This document shows, piece by piece, positions 11,382 to 20,544 of a DNA stretch of 25,154 nucleotides. Position numbers and translations under genes: made by a program. Below the pieces are notes generated by a model. The model ran no database searches. It was given only the letters and a program-made list of their open reading frames with translations, and had not been told where the DNA came from. How positions within the stretch are numbered: the first letter of the stretch is position 1; each line of letters begins with the position of its first letter. The stretch is from Emmonsiellopsis sp. PD_33 (lineage: Eukaryota > Ascomycota > Eurotiomycetes > Onygenales > Ajellomycetaceae), in NCBI GenBank assembly GCA_032988165.1, contig JANTQF010000443.1, positions 1 to 25,154 of the forward strand, written 5' to 3'.

Positions 11382-13271
11382 ATGACATCTTTCAAGCACT
11401 TATAGTTAGCAGCAGCTGACAACCCTCTCATCTTAGCTCACACACTAAAGAGACAGCATAAGATAGGAATCAATTTGTCTACCCTGACCACAAGTTAATT
11501 CAGCATAAAAGAAAAAGGAAAGATAATAGCTCAGTAAGTTGAGAATAATAAGACTATTAAGAACATCAAGATAATAAGTTATATAGAGGAGTATACTACA
11601 GAGTTTATTACTAAAATGTATAAATACATTCTATCTCTAGAAGTAATCTTCATTAAGTTAGTAAGCACACTCAAGGAAGTCATTAATAGTATGAACAAGC
11701 AAGCTATAAATCAACAACTACATAATAACTATAGCATCTTCAAAGCACAAGAGTAGTCACAGAAGCAGGCTAACAAGAAGTACAAGAAGGAGATGCCATG
11801 AATCACAGGTAATACTTTGTAATACTCATCTCTTAAGATACATCTAGACTTAGATAATAAATGTAACTTTAAGGGACCATCACCTAATACACTATTAGCT
11901 GAGGATAAAGTCAAAGCAAGAAAGCTCAAGATCAGAATGACTACTAATAGGATAAAGTTAAAGATAATTATAAACCACAACATAGAAGACACCACAGAGA
12001 TTTATAATTATAATGAACCTGTATACCTACATCTCACTGCAAAGAATTCAGGCTATAAGTACTACAATTTACTGGGATATCATCTTCAGGAGAATCAAGT
12101 ACACTTTGACCCAATATACACCACCAAGGATGACCACAATGCCACTACCAAGCAAGTTCAGGGCCAATGAAACACAGATAAGATGATAGCAGAAAATACA
12201 CACTACACTTAACTTCATGATTGACAGATAGAAACTCATAACTGAGAGATCAATCTCTTGATCAATAAATGACATTAAGGGAACATTAGCATATTCCCAC
12301 CTAGTACAACTAAAGATCAAGTTGATGAGGCCATGAACAACCTGCAGAAGCAAAATAAAAAGAAATAGGTCAACTAGATCAAATCACATAATATTAGATA
12401 ATCTATAGCTAGCATTATTAGAAGCCAATACATTAATTGTGTAGATATAGAGATCCTGCAGTGCTTCCATGAGAAATAGAGACAGATAGATGGCTCAGTA
12501 GACACAAGAAGTAGCAGCTCCTCCAGTAAATAAACTGAGGAAGATACTTTAGACAGTAATACACTTATAAAGTAACTTATTATAAGCTTCTCTCATACAG
12601 TTAGCATCATCCCCACTGCAGCTACCACTACAGTTATATCATCCCACACCATATCTACTCAGCAGCCAAACCTGCCTACAGACCTTCAAGTAGTTAAATG
12701 TATCACAATTCTTCATAATATAAGCAGGGAAGAAGCTCTCAAAGAAGTCAATCAGCTCCTCACTATAGGAATATCCCACACTAATACATGCATGCTGCCT
12801 GCCAACAAATTGCACCAGGCTATAAATAAGATTCAAGCCCAAGCTCTTACCAAGGAAAAAGCTTAATATAATACTGTTAGAAATAAAGCTGTCCATCTCA
12901 TAATGATATTGCACAATCTAGAGGAACATAAAGCTCAGTAGGCTACTTAGTAATACTACCACACAGAAGTCATATATACTACCATACTCAATAAAAGCAT
13001 ACAGGACATCAACAAGGATATTAATGCTATCATGCAGACTAATAACTAACCCACTAAGCCTATCAATGGCACATACTAGGAAGATGCAATCAAATAAGTT
13101 GCTTGTCTACAGAACCTCCACCACAATGAGGTAGAAAACACAGTCAGTATGTGGGCAGATAAAGGCATTATCTACCAAGTTATACTTAGAATGCTACAGG
13201 TAGAACTGAAGAGTATGCTAAATAAGTTAGATGTAGAAATAAATAATAAATAGATAGATGATTCTATTTAG
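11382..13271 (+). pseudogene. extra coding-like frame between pol and 3' LTR, unknown
   Basis: From an ATG at 11,382 to about 13,271 one frame (codon starts 0 mod 3) reads like a mutated protein of about 630 residues. I counted roughly 24 internal stops, mostly TAA and TAG in places where CAA, CAG or CGA would fit. The translation is rich in Lys, Asn, Gln, Glu and Ile, with long stretches that look helical or coiled coil (YIEEYTTEFITKMYKY near 11,590; EEALKEVNQLLT near 12,730). There is a Ser-rich patch near 12,510 and no clear signal peptide or membrane span. I recognise no domain. Position between pol and the 3' LTR is where some gypsy elements carry an env-like or other accessory gene, but nothing here looks like an envelope protein. 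It could also be a captured host gene or a remnant of a third element. Confidence 0.45.
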
Positions 13272-13379
13272 TTTCAATTGATACTTTATCTACTATTATA
13301 TTATACTTTCTACTGTTTCATTTATTTACTCTACATTCCTGTATGTAACTACAGCAATGAGGGCATCACATGCCTTTCT

Positions 13380-13387
13380 GAAAGGAG
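13380..13387 (+). other. probable polypurine tract of the retrotransposon
   Basis: GAAAGGAG lies five bases upstream of the 3' LTR, where the plus-strand primer of an LTR retrotransposon is expected. Purine tracts contain G, so G-to-A change may have shortened it. Confidence 0.5.
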
Positions 13388-13392
13388 CTACT

Positions 13393-13564
13393 TATTACAT
13401 GTGCATGCTCCACATCATGATTCACATCATGGGACATCCATAGTGCTTAGTCACCTACATAGCTTAGTCAGGCCTCATAATATAAATAGCTATAGGCAGC
13501 CCAGGAACATAGAGAATTAACCTTATTCTACATAACATTTTCATCTCAAGTCTTTCTAATTATA
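13393..13564 (+). repeat. 3' LTR (172 bp)
   Basis: Same length as the 5' LTR. The differences are all C/T or A/G. The six bases CACATA at 3,400-3,405 against TGTGCA at 13,398-13,403 are explained by a shared ancestor CGCGCA mutated on opposite strands. It ends TATA where the 5' copy ends TACA. Confidence 0.92.
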
Positions 13565-13569
13565 GTTAC
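13565..13569. repeat. target-site duplication GTTAC, right copy
   Basis: Identical to 3,390-3,394. It sits between the 3' LTR and the continuing Helitron Rep-helicase frame, which resumes at 13,570. Confidence 0.85.
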
Positions 13570-16500
13570 TAATAAGATCATCCCATATAGAACTGCAGGT
13601 AGGCAGGTTAAAATCCATAAGAGTCTTATCAAATTCATCTAATAGCTACTAGAGAAGATACAGGCTATAGTTATAGAGCAACTCAGCAATAGAAATGTCA
13701 ATACAGACTGGAGGATTTATCTATCACAGTTGATGAGAAAGATCATCACAGAGAGCATATCAGAAACATAGCTAGAGCACAGGCAGGTTAGAGATATCAC
13801 TATAGATCAATATAGTAGTAAATAATGTCTGCATCTAATAGGTGGTTATGAATGTAACAGTAGATTCAAACATAAGATTTTACTTATTATTATCATCCAG
13901 GAGACTCAGTGCTAAACATGCCACACAGAATATAGAATGACATACACCATGTACTATTCAAAGTACCTCAAAGCTGGGCAGACTCCTCATAATGGTGAGA
14001 AGTAATCATAAGAAGAAGATCTTATCATTATATGAACTAAAGTGTAGCATATAGCTAATAGACTTACTCTTACTCTATTTCTTTCAGCACTTGTTACAGC
14101 TGTCCCAAATGAAATGACAGGGGAATTCCAAATAGAGGTAGTCAGTGCCTAGGTTTGTATAGTTGTACTCAAAGAATGTCATAAATTTCAAACAGCTATT
14201 ACCCAAACTTCAAGTAACCTCTTCATAGTCATCCTATGTGGCCTCAGTGAAGTAGACTATCTGTTGGTCAGACAGATGGATAGATAACATCTCTATAAAT
14301 AGGAACTTCTAGTGCATGTAGAGAGATAGTATCTGCTAGATGGCCTCCATTAGGCCTATATAACACTCATGCAGGTAAAGGTCAACCTCATTGTTGCACT
14401 CAATGATATGTAGGGTGGTATGATCCAGGCCTTTATATATATATTTATTTATATACTTAATGGCCTCAATAGTCACACAAACCTCTATGTTAATGTGGGC
14501 CTTATATGTACAGAAGAGGTAAGAGTTGTATGGAACCACTCATTGATTATTAATTATAACCTTCCTGCCATTAATCTAATATTTGAAGGCTGTAGATGGA
14601 TCTTCCTACCATCTATATAAAGAATAACTATCCTCCTTAATAACTGTGGTATCTCAGAAAGCCTTGAGGAACCATTTGGTGCATCTATCATCCTTCTTGT
14701 AGGAGCTTCTTGAATCAGGCAGATCACACAGTCTGTAGATTATATACTTATAGACCAATTTACCCAACCTGTCTATATCCTCTGTGGGGCTTGGCAGCTC
14801 AGCAGATATAACCTCATTGATTATATCTAACTGCATGAACCATTTATTATCCTCAAGCCAGACTAATAGATGCATGTGAGGCAGATCACATTTCTGATAT
14901 TCAATGGTTCACATTCTAGTCAGCATGGGGCTGAAGAGTATATCATTCTTAAGTACATATAGAAAATGAATGATCTTTATGGCAAAAACCCATACAATTA
15001 AATCTGAACAGTCTGCAGTAGCCTAGTCAGGAAGTAGCTCATAGATTATCTTCTTCCAGCTGAGGTTAATAGTGAACATGATAAAGAGACTAAGGCAGCT
15101 ATAGTTAGTAATAATTGCCATGGAGTCCTGAAATAGCTTATACATGAAATGTTTACCCCCTATATATAATGCAGGTAGTATGATATAGTGGCTAAGATAC
15201 TCATAATCTATATCATCTACCTGTATAGTATCATGCAGGCTGTTGTACTAATCTGCATGAATTTCAGTCTGATGGTTACAGACCTAATTAAGCTACTATT
15301 TATTGATATTAGTATAGGTATCAACTAAATACTACTAGAAAAGACATTCAGACTGAAAGAGTAAACTATCAACTCCATCCCATTAAAAGAAATTATATGC
15401 ATGCTAGTCATATAGAGTCAGACTATTACTACTACAGCTATTAGTATCATCTACAGCACCATCAAGTTCATCATCTTCTATCTGTCATGCAGTGTCTATG
15501 GCCATCATCTGGAGCATGTCAACATGCTAACCTTACTCACCTCATGGGAAAAGCAAAACATAGTGCAAGGAGAGATATAATGAACTGTGAGCATCAATGT
15601 GAGTTAGTCCCAGGCTAGCATCTAGCTGCTACAGAGTCAAATGAATGGTATGAGGGTAAATATAAGTACCACTGGAGGTATCCTGTATGATAACAGCAAC
15701 CTCTAATGCAGTTAGAAGATTCTCATGGTAGTAGTCATTACTGGCCTCCAGCTGCACTACAGGGTTTATACCTACCCACACAGTAGGGTTACCCTGTAAG
15801 ATCTCCCAGGCAGACTAATACAGGCAGATAAAAGGGTTAACCTTTATATATAAGTAAAATAAACTGTTAGCAATCAGCTCAGCAGGGGCCTCAGCAGGGG
15901 CATAAATAGTTAAAAAGATGAAAAATCAACTGCAACTAACACATTATAGATATAATTAAACACTTTGGGATGTATAGTGGAGTCTACACTATTTATAATA
16001 CCTACTCTGAATTGTGAGTTATAGATTTAGTTCTGTGTAAAATATGCATCCTTCCCAGCCTCTAGCTTTAATAGCCCCTGTAGGTGGCAGAGCTCATCCT
16101 GTATTTGAAAAGGAATAGAGCTGCCTACAGGTAGATAATCTAGGTGCAGGTCCTGTTTGTATTTAATGAATATAAAGGCCAGAGTGGAATTATAGTTGTA
16201 TATATGCAACTAGAAGTACTTAGCATCAGGTGTATCACTACTGTATAGCTCATATAGCTTCAGGGGGAGGTCCCTAGCAGGGGGTAATTTAACCTTACCT
16301 CCTGCACAGTAGGAGGAGAACATGAGGACAGCTTTTGATGAATTACTTACATACTCCTCCATTCAATGCTTAGCATCACAGGAGGAGTAGCAAACATCCA
16401 TACAGCCAAAATTGAAAGGCTGCTGACAATGTGGGTAGGAATGAAAGACATGTGGAGGCAGACAGTGGCTATAAGTAGACAGCTGAGGTTGAGGTGATGC

Positions 16501-16974
16501 ATCTGGACAGGGCTCAGAGATGGGCTCAGATGTAAGTGTATGTGGTAGAGCTTAAGGAACAGCCACAAGAGTAGGTATAAATAGTGTAGGTTTAGAGATC
16601 TACTTCAGAGAAGCATGCTCAGAGAGATTGGCATCAACCACTACAGTAGCTGCAAGACATCTACATTTAGCCTTATAATTACATTTGTGATTATAGAGGC
16701 AGCAGTCAGCACAGTTTTTAAATACCTACTAATTGTAAGTGAAGTAGAATAAGTGAGATGAATAGTTCTGATAGCACATATCACACTATGAGACCTTCAG
16801 CTGTAGGTTGGCAATAAATGTAGTCACATCTGCTAATAGCTGATAGAGCTAGGGCTGCTGCTGATGGCAATGCTGCTTATGGCATGTAGAGTATGTCCTA
16901 TATAATATATCTGAATGAGGCTATTCAAATGCATCTCAAGGGTGATAAACATTGCAGCTCATACAGTGATGCAT
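13570..16974 (-). pseudogene. Helitron Rep-helicase, N-terminal Rep part
   Basis: N-terminal two thirds of the Helitron gene, starting at an ATG on 16,974. Cysteine pairs (CMSC, then CHKQHCH, CDMC, CADCC) at about 16,965-16,670 and a second cluster (PHC, CMDVCYSSCDAKHW) at about 16,440-16,370 look like zinc-finger regions of fungal Helitrons. LHYVLLFP-like and YNSxLAF blocks follow. The Rep nuclease is clear: QKCDLPHMHLLVWLE spans the HUH-type motif with H at 14,876-14,878 and 14,870-14,872. KYINKYIYKG at about 14,429-14,458 holds the catalytic tyrosine region (Tyr codons at 14,453-14,455 and 14,441-14,443). LDEFDKTLMDF leads into the helicase just before the insertion. The frame changes once, between about 15,960 and 15,860, near a 12-bp tandem duplication at about 15,879-15,901. 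Many internal TAG/TAA/TGA are present. Confidence 0.92.
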
Positions 16975-17470
16975 TATAACAAAAAATGTAAGGAATGACT
17001 GTAGGAGATGCAGGGAATGTAGTAAGAGAATGTAGGAGTCTTTTAGCTATGTAATGAATGTAAAATATGAATGAATGAGTGTTTGTTTGAATGTTTATGG
17101 AGAAAAAGGGGGTGGAACTGAGATGTGTAGGGAGATACATCAGAGCAGGAAAACTATGATGTGGGCTGCAGTGGGCTGCAAGATTTTGATGGGGTGCATG
17201 TGAGGTCATGTTACTGGTCATTTTATGGGCAAAAATCTGTTTTTCCTTAATTAAAGAGAGAGATTAGTAAATAATTAACTATACTTACATGTATAAAGAA
17301 CCCCATCCCCCAACCCTTATTTAGTCATGTTATGCAGTCATGCTGTTGTGTATGTACCAAACCAAACTACAGAGTAACCCATCCCATCCCATCCCGTCCA
17401 TCCCAAACCACATAAAAGAAAAATAAAACAATAGAATCAAAACTCCCTCCCCCATCTAACTACCATCTAT
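16975..17470. other. junction between transposon block and host gene
   Basis: No gene is seen. The first 290 bases look like the Helitron 5' non-coding end (minus strand), with a TTAATTAA at 17,247-17,254 and a candidate terminus at 17,263. From about 17,375 to 17,404 there is an imperfect ATCCC tandem repeat that contains the first CpG (17,396-17,397) seen since position 391. Host sequence therefore resumes at or before this repeat. The aspartic protease stop codon is only about 70 bases further on. Confidence 0.55.
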
Positions 17471-19082
17471 CTACATAGCAGCAAAAACCACCCCCGCCCC
17501 CGCCGCCGCCCACCCGGCCATCCCCACCCCAAATCCTCCCATCTCCGGCCTCGCAGTCGGCACCGCCATCCCCGTACTCGTCGAAAGCGCCAACGTCATC
17601 CCGCCGCCGCTCCCCGTCGGCCCGCCCAACGGCCCGCCCTGCGTCGCCGTCATCTGCGCACTGGTCACCGCGCCCGGCACGCCCGTGGCGTCGGGCACGG
17701 AGTTCTTGCCCGTTCCGATCTCGACGATTTCGTCCGAGGTCGAGTTGAAGTTTGTCTTTGCGAGGGAGATCTCGTTGTTTGCTAGGTCGTAGACGACGTA
17801 GGCGCTGCGGAGGAAGGTGTCGCCGAGGATCACGGTGCCGCGGCCGGCGGGCGCGATGCCGAAGACGCAGGCGGGTTCGCCGTTTGTGTATTCTGGTCTG
17901 CTGCCGTCTGGGTTGGGGCCGAGGTCGATGACCATCTCGTCCATGCCGACGGAGATGGCGGGGGAGGAGAAGGTGAAGATTACGGAGGCCTTTTCTTGGC
18001 CGAGTTTGCAGGGGACGTAGGCGGCGCCGAGGTCGGGGTCGTAGGTGGCGTCGACGGCGGAGTAGATTTGCGAGACGAGGGGGTCGGGGAGGTAGCTGAG
18101 GGAGCTGCCGGAGTCGAGGAGGGCGGCGACGGGGAGGGTGCGGGTGGTGAGGTCCTGGGTCTCGCCGTTGGCTTCGAGGGCGACGCCGGTCAGGGCGATG
18201 CTGAGCTCCGCGTAGATGTTGCGGGCGACGGGGATGATGGGGAGGGTGTGGAGGGATCCTTCGAATTTGGCGGTGTTGACGCCACCGAAGAGGATGGAGC
18301 CCTTGCTTGCGCTCAGGTCGTTGAGCCAGAGGCTGTATGCGTTTGAGCGGATGAGGCCGGCATCGACGAGGGCTTGTGGGAGATTGGGGTAGGGTTTTTT
18401 GCCGTTGCGGCCAACTTGGACTTCATTGAGCACGTAGCCGATGCCGAGGACGCCCTCTGTTCACCTGTTAGCTCTGATAATGTTTCCATATAATATAATA
18501 TATCGGAGACGCACCTTTGGATGTCGACTGCTGCCCAATGCCAAACTGGAAATCCTTCAACGTCGCGCCGCCAATCTTCAGCGTATCCGTGACATAGTCG
18601 CCCGACGCACCGGAGCCGTCGACGTACGAGATGTTAAAATCGTCGCTGACCAACTTGTATGTCGACGAGTCCTTGGGGTCGTATGTGCCGCCAGTCTCGC
18701 AGGGATCGCCGACCGTGTCGCAGAGGGAGGAGTCGTCGTAGTTTACCCAGAGATCACTGCTGCCGGTATCGATGTGCATGCGCAGTTTCTGGTCGGGCGT
18801 GCCCAGGGTGAGGTTGCAGAAGTATAATGTTTGCTGCGGATGTTTGTTAGTGCTGGTTGATGTGGAATTCGGGGGGGGGGGGTATCATGCCTCATTGTCC
18901 AGCGTCTGTTCGATGACCTTCTGTCTCCGTCGCAGGCGGTCTCTCTCAACGGGATTGGCGACTGAACGGCGCTCGATATCGAGGTTGACGACGGAGGGAG
19001 GGACCGCGGCGTCTCTGGGGAGCAGGTGGATGGCGTGGATGGCGGGGAGCACAGTGGCCAGCGTGCAGAGGGAGACACGCAT
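17471..19082 (-). CDS. yapsin/OpsB-like GPI-anchored aspartic protease
   Basis: Pepsin-family (A1) aspartic endopeptidase of the yapsin type, expected at the plasma membrane or cell wall, where these enzymes process secreted and wall proteins. Exons are 18,891-19,082, 18,515-18,833 and 17,471-18,456, joining to 498 residues. The N-terminal 17 residues look like a signal peptide (MRVSLCTLATVLPAIHA), and an arginine-rich RRR run near residues 56-58 may end a propeptide. Catalytic motifs are DTGSSDLW (Asp86) and DSGSS (Asp285). Between them is GVLGIGY, and near the end LGDTFLRSAYVVYDL, both typical of A1 proteases. The tail is Ser/Thr/Gly-rich and ends in a hydrophobic Gly/Ala segment, as for a GPI anchor. 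Intron 2 (58 bp) is GT-AG with a CTAAC branch site; intron 1 (57 bp) has a GC donor. I compare it with Aspergillus OpsB, from memory. Confidence 0.92.
18834..18890 (-). other. GC-AG intron with a 12-base homopolymer
   Basis: Intron 1 of the aspartic protease. The donor reads GAG|GCATGA, the branch site CACTAAC and the acceptor CCGCAG. Joining it gives DNE|QTLYFCNLTLGTP, which fits the family without a gap. No GT donor nearby gives an equally good join. A run of 12 C (coding strand, 18,871-18,882) follows the donor by nine bases. Confidence 0.75.
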
Positions 19083-19100
19083 GGTGAAGAAGAGGAATTG

Positions 19101-19250
19101 GACAGGGTGAATATTTACAATTCAAGGCATATACAAGAAAGACAAGACAAGAAGAGAAGAGAAGAAGAAGAGAAGAAGAGACGAAGAATGAAAGCAATAA
19201 AAGGAAGACGAGAAGATGGAGATGAGGCTGAAGGGGGATTGGCCACCTGC
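19101..19250 (-). promoter_or_regulatory. pyrimidine-rich promoter region of the aspartic protease
   Basis: On the coding strand an almost pure C/T tract (about 19,131-19,195) ends some 50 bases before the start codon. Such tracts are common just upstream of transcription starts in filamentous fungi. A CCAAT box on the coding strand lies at about 19,236-19,240. No TATA box is clear. Confidence 0.5.
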
Positions 19251-20544
19251 CAAGCTTTGCCGATTCTTTAACTATTCCTAGGCTGTCTTTAGCTAATCTT
19301 TAACCAACCTTTAACCAATGTCCAGTTAAGCCTTACCTAACCCCCGGGCGTACCCCAGCCCGCGGCTCAGCCCCCGTCTCCCGCTAAGCCATGACGCGGA
19401 CAAACGGCGGGCTGTGAGTGGCCGACAGCAATTAAATGGCCTATTCTTAGCAGTTTAATCATCTATTAAAATGTCACTAAATACTGCTCGATACTTCTCT
19501 GGAGCAGGGCAGCCTGGGCTGGACTTATTAACAGCTGGATCTATATCAGGTCGGATATTTGTCAACAAACGCCGATGCATAAATAACCCCCCTCTACTTC
19601 CAAACCGTCTGAGCAGCAGCTTCATCTTCTCTCTTCCTCTTTTGTCAGTGTTGGGGGCTGCGGGTGTTGGGAGCGGTTTCATCCCGCCCAGAGCAGCAGT
19701 GATGGATCATCGAACTACGAGCAACTGGCTGGCTAGTGAGCTGGGCAATGCTGGGCGGATGCTGATTCGGCTGAGCAGGGGAGTGAAAGGGTGATGCTGG
19801 GATGGGGTCGAATAGGAGAGAGGAGAGGGGTCTTTGTTTCGAAACATCAATATCAACATCCATGATCTAGATAGATATAGATGTATAGACAGCAGGTCAT
19901 AACTAAGTTATCGCAACAAACGCCACCCGCGCCCACTTGCAGGATCAACAGTTACACAGCACACTGTTCATGCAAAGTCCATGTGTGCCATGTTGCGAGC
20001 CAACGGACAAAGAAACGCCCTTTTTCTTTTTCTTTTCCTTGTCGGAGAATAAACCGTTGACACTATGCAATGTAATACGTCAGCGGCAACCTGCTCCCCA
20101 AGCCACCACCCTTTAAAAAGAATCAAGATAGCAGGAAAGTCAATTCGTCATATATAACCATTTAACTCCATCGCCTCCCCGCAATTCCAAAGTATTCACC
20201 CGAAAACGCCTTTATTTACCTCTGTTTGGGGTCGGTGTTCCGTGGTTTGGCCGTGGATTGAATTGACCTTCCCGACCGATCGGCCGGCAGCAACCGTTCC
20301 ATACTGTCTAATAATAATGTCTCTGTCCGCCCGCTTGTTTCTGCTTTGTTCATTGTTCATTCGTTGGACTTCTCCCGTTGTACGTCGTCGTCACCTTGGT
20401 GTAACGTGGAGTAAAACGGCCGCCTCACAGTTCCCACATCGGCGCCACGCTGTGCTTCCGACCCGACACCGCCCAGCAAACATTGTCGTCAGCTATTATT
20501 GCGGCGTCCATTATTATAATTACTTCTTCACCCATCGAGCCAGA
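19251..20544. other. intergenic region between protease and rfc4
   Basis: About 1.3 kb without a gene I can support. It holds short CTTTAAC-type repeats at about 19,290-19,315, a very GC-rich patch at 19,340-19,385 and TATATAACC near 20,150. The right end is the 3' flank of rfc4. An open stretch at 19,471-19,794 is described separately. Confidence 0.5.
19471..19794 (+). CDS. possible small hypothetical ORF, 107 residues
   Basis: An ATG-to-stop frame of 107 codons alone in the intergenic region. The translation starts MSLNTARYFSGAGQPGLD, has a hydrophobic stretch around residues 50-70 (FIFSLPLLSVLGAAGVGSG) and shows no motif I know. An opposite-strand frame at 19,455-19,682 is also open, so coding potential is ambiguous. 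It might instead be part of a transcript leader, a non-coding RNA or a repeat remnant. I list it only because it is the longest open stretch in this gap. Confidence 0.15.
   Translation: MSLNTARYFSGAGQPGLDLLTAGSISGRIFVNKRRCINNPPLLPNRLSSSFIFSLPLLSVLGAAGVGSGFIPPRAAVMDHRTTSNWLASELGNAGRMLIRLSRGVKG

Larger units (their letters stand above)
3395..13564 (+). mobile_element. RIP-mutated Ty3/gypsy chromovirus, 10.2 kb
   Basis: A complete but dead LTR retrotransposon. Two 172 bp LTRs (3,395-3,566 and 13,393-13,564) enclose gag, protease, RT, RNase H, integrase and chromodomain in that order, so it belongs to the Ty3/gypsy chromovirus group. GTTAC is duplicated at 3,390-3,394 and 13,565-13,569. Removing the element plus one GTTAC rejoins the Helitron frame, so the insertion is younger than the Helitron. 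The LTRs differ at 21 of 172 positions by my count, all transitions. The element is long for a fungal gypsy because of a 1.4 kb leader and about 2.9 kb between pol and the 3' LTR, which contains an extra coding-like frame. RT active-site aspartates are lost and integrase is frameshifted, so it cannot move by itself. Confidence 0.93.
1938..17263 (-). mobile_element. degenerate Helitron, interrupted by a Ty3/gypsy element
   Basis: The outer element of the nest. Its Rep-helicase gene runs from 16,974 to 1,938 on the minus strand with a 10.2 kb retrotransposon inside. Helitrons move by a rolling-circle mechanism using an HUH nuclease fused to a PIF1-like helicase, and both parts are recognisable. 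The gene limits are well supported; the element ends are not. A possible 5' terminus is at 17,263: on the minus strand the sequence there begins TCTCTCTTTAATTAAGG and follows an A, as expected for insertion between A and T. The 3' terminus was not found, so the left limit given is only the end of the gene. CpG is absent by eye and stops are frequent, so the element is dead. Confidence 0.8.

Noticed and set aside
11729..12353. Minus-strand ORFs with hydrophobic translations
   Set aside because: They lie antisense to the longer plus-strand frame at 11,382-13,271, which accounts for the region better.
17817..18827. Gly/Glu/Val-rich plus-strand ORFs over the protease
   Set aside because: Shadows of the high-GC protease exons on the other strand; the minus strand carries the catalytic motifs.
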